Part shown: piece by piece, positions 18,375-27,749 of the stretch
Layout of the letters: every line of letters begins with the position of its first letter
Position numbering within the stretch: position 1 is the first letter of the stretch
DNA from: Cyclobacterium salsum
GTDB taxonomy: Bacteria; Bacteroidota; Bacteroidia; Cytophagales; Cyclobacteriaceae
Direction: 5' to 3'
DNA: 64,000 nt
NCBI RefSeq assembly: GCF_010119245.1
Contig: NZ_WNKG01000005.1
Location: 62,001 to 126,000, forward strand
Program-made: the position numbers and the translations under genes
Notes under the pieces: generated by a model
Told to the model about the DNA's origin: nothing
The model's database searches: none
Seen by the model: only the letters and a program-made list of their open reading frames with translations

Positions 18375-19763
18375 ATGGAAAAAAATAAAAGTCTGGTAGC
18401 GCGTCTGAATTCCGTAAATGAATACGAGCAGGAAGCCATACCCGCCAATAAATTAAAGGGTTGGAGGAGCTTTCTGGGGACCTATGCCGGAGAGCATACG
18501 GCGGGTACCGAATTTGTAATCGGTCCTTTATTTGTGGCACATGGTGCCAGTGCCATTGATTTGGTTACGGGGTTGATTCTGGGAAATATCCTGGCCGTCT
18601 TAAGCTGGGCGTTTTTGACAGCGAAAATAGCCGTAAAAACCAGGGTCACCCTTTATTACCTACTGGAAAAAATTGCCGGGAAAAGGTTTACCCTCATTTA
18701 TAATCTGGTAAATGCGGGATTGTTTTGCTTTTTAGCCGGATCCATGATAGCTGTAGCGGCGACAGCCGTGGGAATTCCGTTCGATATGGCCATGCCTCAG
18801 TTGACCGATGTCTATCCCAACAATTTGGGATGGGTGCTTACGGTTTTTGCTGTGGGAACCATCACCACCATTATTGCGATGTTTGGCTTTGATCAGGTGT
18901 CCAAATTTGCCATGGTAGCAGCTCCCTGGATGATCATGGTATTCATTGCTGCTGCCCTGGCTGTATTGCCCCGGTTGGGAGTGACTGATGCGGGTTCGTT
19001 CTGGTCAGTCGCAGAGAGCACCATCTGGACCGGAGTTCCGCTAGAAGGGCAAAGTAAATTTGGATTCTGGCACATTTTGTTCTTTGCCTGGTTTTGTAAC
19101 ATGGCTATGCACATAGGTATGGCGGACCTTTCCTTGCTGCGCTACGCCAAAAAATGGCAGTATGGCTTCTCGTCTGCAACCGGCGTGTTTCTGGGGCATT
19201 TTATCGCCTGGATAGCTTCCGGGATATTGTATTCCTTGTTTTTGATCGAATCCGAGGGGAGCCTAACCTTTGCTCCAGGACCCATTGCCTACAGTGCGGT
19301 GGGAGTTGCGGGAGCCATCTGTGTGGTGGTAGCGGGTTGGACTACTGCCAATCCCACGCTATACCGGGCGGGTCTCGCCATTCAATCCATTAATCCTCGT
19401 TGGAAAACCTGGAAAGTTACCTTGTTTGTAGGGTTATTTACCACTATTGCGGCCTGTTTTCCGGCCTTGGTGATGATGCTTCTGGAATTTGTAGCCCTTT
19501 ACGGTTTGATCCTGATGCCTGTTGGGGCCGTTATATTTATTGACGTGTACCTGCTGGAAAAAATGGGGCTTACATCCAACTACGCCCAAGTGAGTGGTAA
19601 ACGTCTGAACAGCGCAGTGGCCATCACCTGGCTGGTCACCCTGGCCTTTTGTTTGCTACTCAACCTGATGGTAGGGGTGGAAATCTTCTTCCTTGGACTG
19701 CCTGGATGGTTCGTGGCTGTTTTGGTATATGTCATTGCCAGTAAAATCATGCAACGAAAATGA
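18375..19763 (+). CDS. NCS1-type (purine-cytosine permease-like) membrane transporter
   Basis: A 462-residue protein with about 12 membrane helices, beginning with a conserved amphipathic lead (LNSVNEYEQEAIPANKLKGW) and the LGTYAGEHTAGTEFVIGPLF first helix, which resembles the NCS1 nucleobase/cation symporter family. In this locus (rhamnose genes and GntR upstream) it may transport a sugar rather than a nucleobase; the sequence does not settle this. The stop overlaps the start of a 63-residue membrane protein by 4 nt, so the two are probably made together. A 153-nt gap separates it from the GntR gene. Confidence 0.82.
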   Translation: MEKNKSLVARLNSVNEYEQEAIPANKLKGWRSFLGTYAGEHTAGTEFVIGPLFVAHGASAIDLVTGLILGNILAVLSWAFLTAKIAVKTRVTLYYLLEKIAGKRFTLIYNLVNAGLFCFLAGSMIAVAATAVGIPFDMAMPQLTDVYPNNLGWVLTVFAVGTITTIIAMFGFDQVSKFAMVAAPWMIMVFIAAALAVLPRLGVTDAGSFWSVAESTIWTGVPLEGQSKFGFWHILFFAWFCNMAMHIGMADLSLLRYAKKWQYGFSSATGVFLGHFIAWIASGILYSLFLIESEGSLTFAPGPIAYSAVGVAGAICVVVAGWTTANPTLYRAGLAIQSINPRWKTWKVTLFVGLFTTIAACFPALVMMLLEFVALYGLILMPVGAVIFIDVYLLEKMGLTSNYAQVSGKRLNSAVAITWLVTLAFCLLLNLMVGVEIFFLGLPGWFVAVLVYVIASKIMQRK

Positions 19764-19951
19764 AAAAACTTCTGATAAAACTACTTTCCTTTATAGGCTT
19801 GGGGCTGAATATTGTCCCGGCAATGTTGGTGTTTTCCGCTGAGATGACACCCGATACCTGTAAACAGCTCATGTTGGCTGGAACGATTCTTTGGTTTGTG
19901 ACTGCTCCTTCCTGGATGAACAAAGGACAGGAGGACGCTAGCCAGGAATAA
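19760..19951 (+). CDS. small membrane protein coupled to the NCS1-type permease
   Basis: A 63-residue protein with two hydrophobic segments (about 4-26 and 36-52) and an acidic tail (QEDASQE). It starts inside the last codon of the permease (ATGA), so translational coupling is likely, and a role as a small subunit or stabiliser of that permease is a reasonable guess. I do not recognise a named family. Confidence 0.7.
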   Translation: MKKLLIKLLSFIGLGLNIVPAMLVFSAEMTPDTCKQLMLAGTILWFVTAPSWMNKGQEDASQE

Positions 19952-19985
19952 ATGCAGCGTCTAGGACAGCCTTTTTGATATTTTG

Positions 19986-20032
19986 AGTAGGTAGGCCTGA
20001 TAAACCAAGATCAGACCTGCCCGCTTTTTTTT
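19986..20032 (+). terminator. candidate Rho-independent terminator of the rhamnose-permease unit
   Basis: An imperfect stem with arms GTAGGCCTGAT (19991-20001) and ATCAGACCTGC (20010-20020), one internal mismatch and one wobble pair, then CCGC and a run of eight T. The T-run and the position 35 nt after the last gene support it. Confidence 0.5.
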
Positions 20033-20109
20033 AGAATCCGAAATATAATTTTTTATTGTTATTCGATTTCCTTAACTTGATTTCTTAGCTAAAACAGGGT
20101 TTCACGACC

Positions 20110-23100
20110 ATGAAATTCAAGGATTTACGTATCTGGATTTTAATATTTGGCGGGATGTTATTGATTGGTGCCTACCTTTACCAACATTCCAAAACCAACC
20201 AAAAGCAACTGGAATCCCAGGGTATCAAGGCTATTTTTTTGGCCAGGCAAAATTTTGTGGATGCTTTTTACAATTACCACATACAATTGGAAGGCTATTT
20301 TAAACGAAATTTCTACACTTGGGCCGGTGGAGAAGCTGAGAATGCAGCTACCCGAATGGTGGAAATGATCGACCGGACTCCGAAATTCGGCATTAAATCC
20401 ATTAAAGCTTTTGAAGCTGGTCCCTCCTTTGATCAATCCGTCCTGGATCAACAAAGTATCTCTTTGAGAAAAAAGGATTCCCTTTATCTGATCGAGGTCA
20501 ACGGGTTCCGTTTTTCTTTGGATGATACGACCAAGTCAGGTAAGCTACCGGAATTAAATCAAGGCGAACTGGTTCGGAAGATTGGTGAAAACCTGGGGAT
20601 TACCCTTGGCTTGGCCCCCAGGGCTGAGCGGGCATTTGAGGTAGATCATGTGGTACCTATCCATACCTTAATGGAAAATAACATCCAAAGTATGTTTTTT
20701 GATCGCCTCTTTGTTTTGGATAGTACAGGTACGGCCATTTACCCCAGAGATATGGCGGGGTTGCCGGTCATTCCTGCCGATACACTGGGAGGGCTGCATT
20801 CGGTGGGGGAACGAAAGCTAGACCTACAGCTATCAGGAACGGATTTCCAGGGCTTTTTGTCTCCGGCATTGATTGGGAATAAGGGATTTTATTTATTGGG
20901 AATTAAGGAAAAAGCACAATTCGACCGGGTAGCCCTTCGGATAGACTTCCGACTCCTCAGTACCTTCCTCACTTTATTGATATTAATTTTCGTGTCCATT
21001 CCCATCATCAGCATATTTAATCTGGGAAATGGAGATATACTCACCAAAAAGCGAGTAATAGGCTTAGGCCTTTCTTTAATTCTGGTAATGCTAATTCTGG
21101 GTTTTTTTTCCTTTTCCCTGGTTCAGAATTACCGAAGTACTTCTCCGGGAGATCAATACGTACATGACTTGAAAGCGGCTTTTTCCAGACAGATTGATCG
21201 GCTGACGTTTAGTCTGGATCGTTTTAGCAATGAATTAAAGCTAGGGAAACTAAAATCCAGCACCGAAAGGAATTCCCTCAACCCTGATAAAAACGTCAAC
21301 GAATTTTTAGAATTCGACCCTGATGGAAATATTCTGACCATGCTTATTCCGGGGACCAATTCAATGGATGGTCCGATTGATTTTGGGGATTTTCCCTTCG
21401 TGTCAATTGCCAACCGGGACTATGTAAAGGAGTTGCCAGTGGATACCAGCAAGCATTTTATCAGTGCTCATTTTTCCAAATCTACTGGAAATCTGGAAGG
21501 AGTGATCAGTAAAAGGGAAGCAGGATCCGGTTACGCATTGACGTTTCGGTTGGATTCCCTGGCACCTAAAATCAGTAAGAACCAACGCTATTTTGTGTTC
21601 AAACCCGATGGAAAGGTCCTACTGAAAAGCCAAAAGGTAAATATTCCTATCAATTATCTTCAAGAGGGGATAGGGGAAGAAAAATGGGATGAGATCAAAA
21701 CCCTTATCGCAAACAATCAGCACGCGGATGAAAAGCAGGTTTGGAAAACTCCGATCTATGTAAATGGCCATGAATATGAAGCATTGTTAAGCAGAATATC
21801 CTCCGGGGAATTTGTTTCAGAAAACTGGGTACTGTACCTCGAGAATCAGAACTTACAGCATGCCCTGCACTCCCTGTCTTCTTTAGAGGCATCCACCGTT
21901 TTTGTTCCCTATTTAATGGTCTTGGTGCTGCTGGCATTATTAACGTTGTTGACAAGCAAATCTAGTATCTATCTGGCTTATAAACCTTTTTCCTTTGAAT
22001 GGTACAGCCCTTCTTCAGCTAAGCGAAACCGGTTTCTCTGGTTAAACGGCATTTTGTTTTTGGACCTGTTACTATTTGTCGCTGTCTACCTGTTTTTACC
22101 TTTAGGCATTTTTAAAATCTATCTTTGGTCAGCCCTTTTTGCCATTCAATCAGGTACCTGTAATTTCCTACTGCTCTCTACCACTGAAAAGGACCGGCAA
22201 TTAAAAAACAGTACGGCTTTCCTCGTTATTTCGGTTTCATTATGGCTTTTGGCCGCTTATGGGTTAATTCATTTGTCATGGATGCAAGCTGATACCATTT
22301 ACACTTTTCTGACCCTGTTTTTTCTGCTGGTGTTGGGATTGCTTCAGGTACTGTGTTGGTATTTGTCCAAGGTCAATCATTTGCCCTCTCTTTCACCGGA
22401 TAGCTGGACCCAACATGCCGGGCTACAGCGTATTCACAAGAGGCTAAGTGATTTCTGGAACAAACTTACCGGTGTGCAAGTAGACAAGAGGGTTTTTGCC
22501 CTGAATTTTTTACTATGGTTGATGATCATTGGCTTTTTGCCAGGTTATTTTATTCACCGGCAGATTTTTAATCAGGAGAAATTCATTTGGGATAATTTAG
22601 AACGGAAAGAATTGGTTGAAAAAGAAAATGTCGATGATTTAAGTGAGTTCTTTTTAGGCCTGATTGAAATCCATGAAGAATTCAGAAGGACTTACTTTGG
22701 CAGGTTTTCAAATCATGAGGATGAATTGATTCGGAATTTTGTAGCACCACCTTACGAAGTAATGATTGCCGCTTTTAATTTGCCTCCCAATTTCGACCTG
22801 GCAAATTTTTTTTCCGTGAAAAACGGTGGAGAAATAATCAAAAGGAATCTTCTCATTTTACTGACGCTCGCAGTGGTGCTGATCTGGCTTTTTCATATGA
22901 TCATGCGTTTGGGAAATAAAATCTACTTGATTGATTACCATTTTACCCACGGCATGCCTTCCCTTCCCACAAAGGCGAAAAAGCAGCGAAAGACATTTGT
23001 GATCGGAGTAGATGCGGCCCAAAGCCGGCATTGGATCAGTAGCCAATTTGGTATTTCAGCCCCGGAAATGTTGTTGGTAAATGCGGAAACAGATTTGGCA

Positions 23101-24060
23101 AATATGCCGGAATTGGCAAGTACACATCGGGCGGTTGTTTTTGAAAATATCCATTGCCTGGATGGTGTGGAGGGATTGCTCAAAGCCATGCTGGCCTTTG
23201 GAAAATACGATTTCATTAAGCCCGTCTACTTATTGGTTACCTCCGGTAAGCCGCTTCAGGAGATCATCCTTCAGGACACTCCCAAACAGAAGCACTTGTT
23301 GATTACTGAGATTTTCTCAGAATACCTATTTCAATACGTTCCCCTGGATTTTGAAAATCGATCCATCACCCTTCCTTACTCAGGAGTGGATTGGGAGTTA
23401 TTGGAGAAGGAAGAACGGGAGGCATTCAAACGAAAAATGGGAAGCAAGTTATTTAACGACGAAAAAACGCAGGAATTGGCGGCTGAAATCGCCAGCAGTC
23501 CCCATGCAGAGGTAATTGCCAATCTGATTACCGAGGAATTGTCCGCAGATGATTGGGACGAATGCCTTTCAAAGGAGCGCTATGAGAAATGCATTCTTTC
23601 CATTCAACGGTACAACAAAGCCTATTTCATGAATATTTGGGCGGAATTAAGCTTGAAGGAACGAAAGATGGTGTACAACTACGCTACCGAAGGGTTCATT
23701 AATTTTTTTAATAAGGAAACGATGACAGCTTTGATTCAGAAGGGAATCATCCGGATGAATGCTGACAGAGACCGTCTGGTCCTGTTTTCCAATAGTTTTA
23801 GAAATTTCGTTTGCATTTTTGCCAGTGAGCAAGACGTAGCACGGTTTAAGCAAGACGAAAGAAAATCAGGTAACGCCAAAATGATACAGGCAGCTGTTTT
23901 CAGCTTTGTGTTAATCAGTGTCGCATTGATTAGCTTTTACGACCCGACCATCCTGAATGAAACATCTGCGTATATTAGTGGCGTATTGGGCCTGGTGGGT
24001 ACCCTTTACAGTCTGTTAGCAAAAGGGTTTGCCAAGGCACCCGTAGCCGAAAATCAGTAA
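20110..24060 (+). CDS. giant membrane protein with two Cache-like sensor regions and a degenerate NTPase-like domain
   Basis: 1316 residues of unknown function. Order seen: membrane anchor (about 8-27); extracytoplasmic region 30-280 with a Cache/PAS-like strand LFVLDSTGTAIYP near 200; paired helices (about 281-340); second extracytoplasmic region 345-590 with YFVFKPDGKVLLKS near 497; a block of helices (596-757); helix 794-817; a third extracytoplasmic segment to about 912; helix 914-937; a cytoplasmic domain 957-1250; two C-terminal helices (about 1258-1310). The cytoplasmic domain looks like a worn AAA/STAND module: KTFVIGVDAAQSRHWISSQF where a P-loop should be but without the GxGKT residues, AVVFENIHCLDGV like Walker B, and a winged-helix-like end. 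It is alone in its strand block, 259 nt before an ECF sigma factor gene. Domain readings are mine by eye. Confidence 0.75.
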   Translation: MKFKDLRIWILIFGGMLLIGAYLYQHSKTNQKQLESQGIKAIFLARQNFVDAFYNYHIQLEGYFKRNFYTWAGGEAENAATRMVEMIDRTPKFGIKSIKAFEAGPSFDQSVLDQQSISLRKKDSLYLIEVNGFRFSLDDTTKSGKLPELNQGELVRKIGENLGITLGLAPRAERAFEVDHVVPIHTLMENNIQSMFFDRLFVLDSTGTAIYPRDMAGLPVIPADTLGGLHSVGERKLDLQLSGTDFQGFLSPALIGNKGFYLLGIKEKAQFDRVALRIDFRLLSTFLTLLILIFVSIPIISIFNLGNGDILTKKRVIGLGLSLILVMLILGFFSFSLVQNYRSTSPGDQYVHDLKAAFSRQIDRLTFSLDRFSNELKLGKLKSSTERNSLNPDKNVNEFLEFDPDGNILTMLIPGTNSMDGPIDFGDFPFVSIANRDYVKELPVDTSKHFISAHFSKSTGNLEGVISKREAGSGYALTFRLDSLAPKISKNQRYFVFKPDGKVLLKSQKVNIPINYLQEGIGEEKWDEIKTLIANNQHADEKQVWKTPIYVNGHEYEALLSRISSGEFVSENWVLYLENQNLQHALHSLSSLEASTVFVPYLMVLVLLALLTLLTSKSSIYLAYKPFSFEWYSPSSAKRNRFLWLNGILFLDLLLFVAVYLFLPLGIFKIYLWSALFAIQSGTCNFLLLSTTEKDRQLKNSTAFLVISVSLWLLAAYGLIHLSWMQADTIYTFLTLFFLLVLGLLQVLCWYLSKVNHLPSLSPDSWTQHAGLQRIHKRLSDFWNKLTGVQVDKRVFALNFLLWLMIIGFLPGYFIHRQIFNQEKFIWDNLERKELVEKENVDDLSEFFLGLIEIHEEFRRTYFGRFSNHEDELIRNFVAPPYEVMIAAFNLPPNFDLANFFSVKNGGEIIKRNLLILLTLAVVLIWLFHMIMRLGNKIYLIDYHFTHGMPSLPTKAKKQRKTFVIGVDAAQSRHWISSQFGISAPEMLLVNAETDLANMPELASTHRAVVFENIHCLDGVEGLLKAMLAFGKYDFIKPVYLLVTSGKPLQEIILQDTPKQKHLLITEIFSEYLFQYVPLDFENRSITLPYSGVDWELLEKEEREAFKRKMGSKLFNDEKTQELAAEIASSPHAEVIANLITEELSADDWDECLSKERYEKCILSIQRYNKAYFMNIWAELSLKERKMVYNYATEGFINFFNKETMTALIQKGIIRMNADRDRLVLFSNSFRNFVCIFASEQDVARFKQDERKSGNAKMIQAAVFSFVLISVALISFYDPTILNETSAYISGVLGLVGTLYSLLAKGFAKAPVAENQ

Positions 24061-24319
24061 GTGCCTTATTCGGTTTTGGTATTGTTATTGATCTAGTCCG
24101 GAAAAGGAGCCGTAATTCCCATATTGTATTTGGCTAAAAATTTAACAAAAAGTATATTGTTCTGAACAATCAGTTTAACGATACTATTTATCATAAAAAA
24201 ATACAAAATTGATTGCGTTGTTTTATCCTATTCTATACATTTGATGACGCGATACTTATTTATTGACCTTAAACACCACAATATGGGATAAAACTCTACG
24301 TTATCTAAATATCAGTTTT

Positions 24320-24922
24320 ATGAGTAAAAGGGTAGGACCTAAAGACAGTGAGTTAATCTCACAATATAGGAATGGAAGCGAAGTGGCATTCGAAAGGTTA
24401 GTTGACAAATACAAAACCAAAGTGTACACCACCATTCTGATGATAGTGAAAGAGCAGGGAGTAGCTGAGGATCTGTTACAGGACGTGTTTGTAAAAGTTG
24501 TACAGACACTCAACTCTGATCGGTATAACGAAGAGGGGAAATTCCAACCCTGGTTGATGCGAATTGCCCACAACCTGGCAATCGATCATTTCAGGAAAAT
24601 GAAGCGGCATCCTACGGTGGTGATGGAGGATGGTTCAAACGTGTTTAACACCCTGCATTTTGCTGAAGAAAATGTAGAGGAATTAAAAGTTAAAGATGAG
24701 ACCTATGCCTTGGTCAGGCAATTGATCGACGAGCTTCCAGAAAGTCAGAAGCAGGTATTGATCATGCGACACTATATGGACCTGAGTTTTCAGGAGATTG
24801 CCGAACAGACGGGTGTAAGCATTAACACGGCCTTGGGTAGAATGCGTTATGCTCTTATTAATTTAAGGAAAAAACTAAAACAAATAAATATCGCCTATGA
24901 CCAAATCTTTTACCCAAAGTGA
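24320..24922 (+). CDS. ECF-type RNA polymerase sigma factor
   Basis: A 200-residue sigma-70 family factor of the ECF type. Region 2 is visible as AEDLLQDVFVKVVQTL and FQPWLMRIAHNLAIDHFRK, and region 4 as LPESQKQVLIMRHYMDLSFQ followed by the helix-turn-helix EIAEQTGVSINTALGRMRYA. The ATG at 24320 is chosen over a TTG at 24263, giving MSKRVGPKDSELISQYRNGS, the usual ECF beginning. The end overlaps the next gene by 26 nt. This suggests coupled expression with a small partner, as for sigma/anti-sigma pairs. Confidence 0.93.
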   Translation: MSKRVGPKDSELISQYRNGSEVAFERLVDKYKTKVYTTILMIVKEQGVAEDLLQDVFVKVVQTLNSDRYNEEGKFQPWLMRIAHNLAIDHFRKMKRHPTVVMEDGSNVFNTLHFAEENVEELKVKDETYALVRQLIDELPESQKQVLIMRHYMDLSFQEIAEQTGVSINTALGRMRYALINLRKKLKQINIAYDQIFYPK

Positions 24923-25130
24923 CCTGATACGATATGTCTATCAGGAAATGATGGAGGAGGAGCGTGAAGAAATGGTGCAAGCCCTGCGACACCAACCCTT
25001 TTTAATGCAGGAGTACATGGACTTGCTCGAAACCGTTCAAAATTTAGATCAGCTCCAAACGGAACCCTCCGAAAGAATTGTTAATGCCATTAAGAAAAAG
25101 GCCCGGTTCAGAGGACTGGAAAAAGTGTAA
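24897..25130 (+). CDS. small partner of the ECF sigma factor, possible anti-sigma
   Basis: A 77-residue, highly acidic and helical protein (QEMMEEEREEMVQALRHQPF, then MDLLETVQNLDQLQ) ending in a basic helix with no membrane segment and no zinc-binding HxxxCxxC motif. It overlaps the sigma gene by 26 nt. The shape resembles the N-terminal sigma-binding part of anti-sigma factors without the usual membrane domain, so a soluble anti-sigma role is possible but unproven. A strong terminator follows 23 nt after the stop. Confidence 0.75.
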   Translation: MTKSFTQSDLIRYVYQEMMEEEREEMVQALRHQPFLMQEYMDLLETVQNLDQLQTEPSERIVNAIKKKARFRGLEKV

Positions 25131-25153
25131 CACCAACCAAAAAAATGAATTTT

Positions 25154-25187
25154 CCTACCGCTATAGCTTAGCGGTAGGATTTTTTTT
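25154..25187 (+). terminator. Rho-independent terminator of the sigma factor operon
   Basis: A perfect 9-bp stem CCTACCGCT / AGCGGTAGG (25154-25162 and 25170-25178) with a short loop, followed by a run of eight T. It separates the sigma factor operon from nth. Confidence 0.92.
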
Positions 25188-25258
25188 GTATTATCGTTTT
25201 CTTCGGACAGTTTGTATCATTACCCGTCGACAGAAAAAGAAATTGAAAGATAGCGAAC

Positions 25259-25948
25259 ATGTTAAAAAAGGACAGGTACCGGGCTTTTGTGGATCATTTT
25301 ACCGAAAACATGCCTGTGGCAGAAACAGAGCTCCAGTACGAGACCCCTTACCAGTTGTTGCTGGCAGTGGTGCTGAGTGCTCAATGTACTGATAAGCGGA
25401 TCAATATGGTTACTCCGGCTCTTTTCAGAGACTTTCCCACACCGGCTCACCTGGCCGCGAGTGATTTTGATCAACTATTTCCCTATATTCGCTCTGTATC
25501 CTACCCAAATAATAAAACCCGGCACTTGCTGGGACTGGGGAAAATGTTAGTGGAGGAATTCGATGGAGAGGTACCGGAAACGGTTGCCGATCTGGTTAAG
25601 CTTCCGGGAGTGGGAAGAAAAACGGCCAATGTGATTACCAGTGTCATTTGGAATCAACCCAACATGGCGGTTGATACCCACGTGTTCCGAGTTTCCAAAA
25701 GGTTGGGGTTGGTCCCGCAAAGTGCCAAAACCCCATTGGAAGTAGAAAAGCACCTCATTCGCCACCTGCCAAAAGAAGTGGTCCATAAAGCCCATCATTG
25801 GCTGATACTCCATGGACGCTACATTTGTCTGGCAAGAAAACCCAAATGTGCGGAATGTTCCATTACCCACCTTTGCCGGTATTTTGAGAAATTTGGGGAT
25901 TCGCTGGAGTTGCAGTCAGGCGCAGTTTCCAAACCCATAAAAAAATAG
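25259..25948 (+). CDS. nth: endonuclease III
   Basis: A base-excision-repair DNA glycosylase/AP lyase acting on oxidised pyrimidines, 229 residues. The helix-hairpin-helix is LPGVGRKTANVI with catalytic lysine K121, the catalytic aspartate is D139 (VDTHVFRV), and the [4Fe-4S] cluster ligands C190, C197, C200 and C206 show the exact C-X6-C-X2-C-X5-C spacing. It is followed after one base by asnB, so the three genes nth-asnB-glycosyltransferase form one unit, an unusual combination. Confidence 0.97.
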   Translation: MLKKDRYRAFVDHFTENMPVAETELQYETPYQLLLAVVLSAQCTDKRINMVTPALFRDFPTPAHLAASDFDQLFPYIRSVSYPNNKTRHLLGLGKMLVEEFDGEVPETVADLVKLPGVGRKTANVITSVIWNQPNMAVDTHVFRVSKRLGLVPQSAKTPLEVEKHLIRHLPKEVVHKAHHWLILHGRYICLARKPKCAECSITHLCRYFEKFGDSLELQSGAVSKPIKK

Positions 25949-25949
25949 C

Positions 25950-27749
25950 ATGTGTGGCGTACACCTATTGGTGAATTCCACCGGGAAGGGCGGGGAATAC
26001 ATACAGGCCATGATGGAGGCCTGTATGCACCGCGGGCCGGATCATTCTTCCTGGATGGAAGTTGCCCAAGGGGTATACCTTGCTGCCAATCGCTTGAAGA
26101 CCCTGGATCTCCGGGATCAGGCTAACCAGCCCTTGGTTAATGAAGAGGAAGAAGCCTACCTGTCCTGGAACGGCTTTTTGTACAATTACCAGGAGCTAAA
26201 AAACGAGCTGCTAGTGGATGGGGTGCTGTTCGAAAGCACTTCGGATGGGGAAGTGCTCCTGAGATGGTTAATTCAAAAAGGAAGAGAAGGCGTGAAGCGG
26301 CTACAAGGCATGTACGCTTTTGCTTTCGTTCACAAAAAGAAAAATCAGATAATCCTGGGAAGAGACCCGCTGGGCGTTAAATCCCTGTATTTTACGGAGC
26401 AAAAGGAGGGGTTTGCCTGCTCCTCAGAAATTAGATGCCTGCTCCGGACCGACCTCGTTCCAAAAAAGCTACATCAAGAGCAATTTTCACCCTATTTTTA
26501 CCTTCGTCACGTACTGCCCGGAGCTACTTTTATAAGAGGAATTCAGGAACTCCTTCCCGGAGAATTGAAAACCTGGAATCTCAAGGGAGAGTGCTTGGAT
26601 ATCCGGAAAATCCCCTTAGAAAATCCGGCTCCCAAGCCCGCATTGACCGAAGATGGCTTTGAGGAAATCATGATGGATGCCGTCCTGAAACATATTCATG
26701 CGGATGTGCCCATTGGACTAATATTGAGTGGTGGAGCAGATAGTACCTTATTATATCAGTTGTGGTACCGGCAGACAGGTAGGGTTTTGCCAACATTTAC
26801 AATCGGTTTTCAGGACGCTTATCGAAAAAAATTCAAAGATGCAGACTTTGCTTCAAAACTGGTAGCCTCACAGAGGTCCTTTCATCAGGAAGTGATCATT
26901 TCTCCGGATTGGTTTTTAGAGACCTGGCCTGCCTACATCCGTGATCTGGACCATCCGGTAGGCGATAGCGCCAGTTACCTTACCTGGGCGTTGGCTAGAA
27001 AAGCGAAGGATTCCGTGAAAATCCTGGTAAGCGGGGCTGGTGCTGACGAGTTGTTTGGCGGGTATAACCGTCATCTGGCCTATAAAAAATACTTGCATCA
27101 TCCGGTATTTTGGAACGGGGTCGCTGCCAATTCCAATAGGATTCCTTTTGTAGGAAAAAGCTTTCAACGGTTTCTGTCAGGCATTCATCCATCCCCTCAA
27201 AGAACGTTTATGAACTTTGCATCCCTTTCTGACCTACCCGATTCATTGGCCAATACGCTCGAAAGCAGGTACACCCCTGGTGAGCAGCCCTTTAAAAATG
27301 CGCTGAAATGGGATCGAACAGTTTATTTGGTTCACGATTTATTAAAAATTCATGACAATGCCTGTATGGCACATGGAATTGAGGGAAGGGTGCCTTTTCT
27401 GGATTGGCAGGTGGTGGATTGGAGCCTCAGCTTGGGGGAAATGGAAACAAGGAATGCCGCGCCAAAATTTTGGATAAAGTCACTGCTGAAACGCGAAGGA
27501 TTGACCGGCTTTGCCCGCCGGAAAAAATTTGGTTTCGGCCTACCGATAAAGGAGTGGCTTTTAGATCATGCGGGATTTAGAAACAGGGTTTTATCATCTG
27601 TCCTTGATTTGGGCATTCAGTATCCGGAAATTGTACCGGAGGAATGGAGCCTTCTGGTTCAGCGACCGGAGCGGTATATTGCCAGCCATTTTTTATTGTT
27701 GTTCAACCTTTGTGTATTAGCAGACTGGATTAAGGAAAACCAACTATGA
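25950..27749 (+). CDS. asnB: asparagine synthase (glutamine-hydrolysing)
   Basis: 599 residues. The N-terminal glutaminase domain begins MCGVHLL with the nucleophile C2, and the RGPDHSSWME segment is present. The C-terminal synthetase domain has the ATP PP-loop SGGADST at about 260-266 and a second conserved segment SGAGADELFGGYNRH. The reaction would be aspartate + glutamine + ATP to asparagine, but AsnB-like enzymes in polysaccharide loci may instead amidate sugar acids. The following glycosyltransferase overlaps by four bases, so this alternative substrate should be kept open. Confidence 0.88.
   Translation: MCGVHLLVNSTGKGGEYIQAMMEACMHRGPDHSSWMEVAQGVYLAANRLKTLDLRDQANQPLVNEEEEAYLSWNGFLYNYQELKNELLVDGVLFESTSDGEVLLRWLIQKGREGVKRLQGMYAFAFVHKKKNQIILGRDPLGVKSLYFTEQKEGFACSSEIRCLLRTDLVPKKLHQEQFSPYFYLRHVLPGATFIRGIQELLPGELKTWNLKGECLDIRKIPLENPAPKPALTEDGFEEIMMDAVLKHIHADVPIGLILSGGADSTLLYQLWYRQTGRVLPTFTIGFQDAYRKKFKDADFASKLVASQRSFHQEVIISPDWFLETWPAYIRDLDHPVGDSASYLTWALARKAKDSVKILVSGAGADELFGGYNRHLAYKKYLHHPVFWNGVAANSNRIPFVGKSFQRFLSGIHPSPQRTFMNFASLSDLPDSLANTLESRYTPGEQPFKNALKWDRTVYLVHDLLKIHDNACMAHGIEGRVPFLDWQVVDWSLSLGEMETRNAAPKFWIKSLLKREGLTGFARRKKFGFGLPIKEWLLDHAGFRNRVLSSVLDLGIQYPEIVPEEWSLLVQRPERYIASHFLLLFNLCVLADWIKENQL

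Noticed and set aside
24263-24319. Longer start (TTG) for the ECF sigma factor
   Set aside because: The additional 19 residues do not resemble ECF N-termini; the ATG at 24320 gives the usual beginning.
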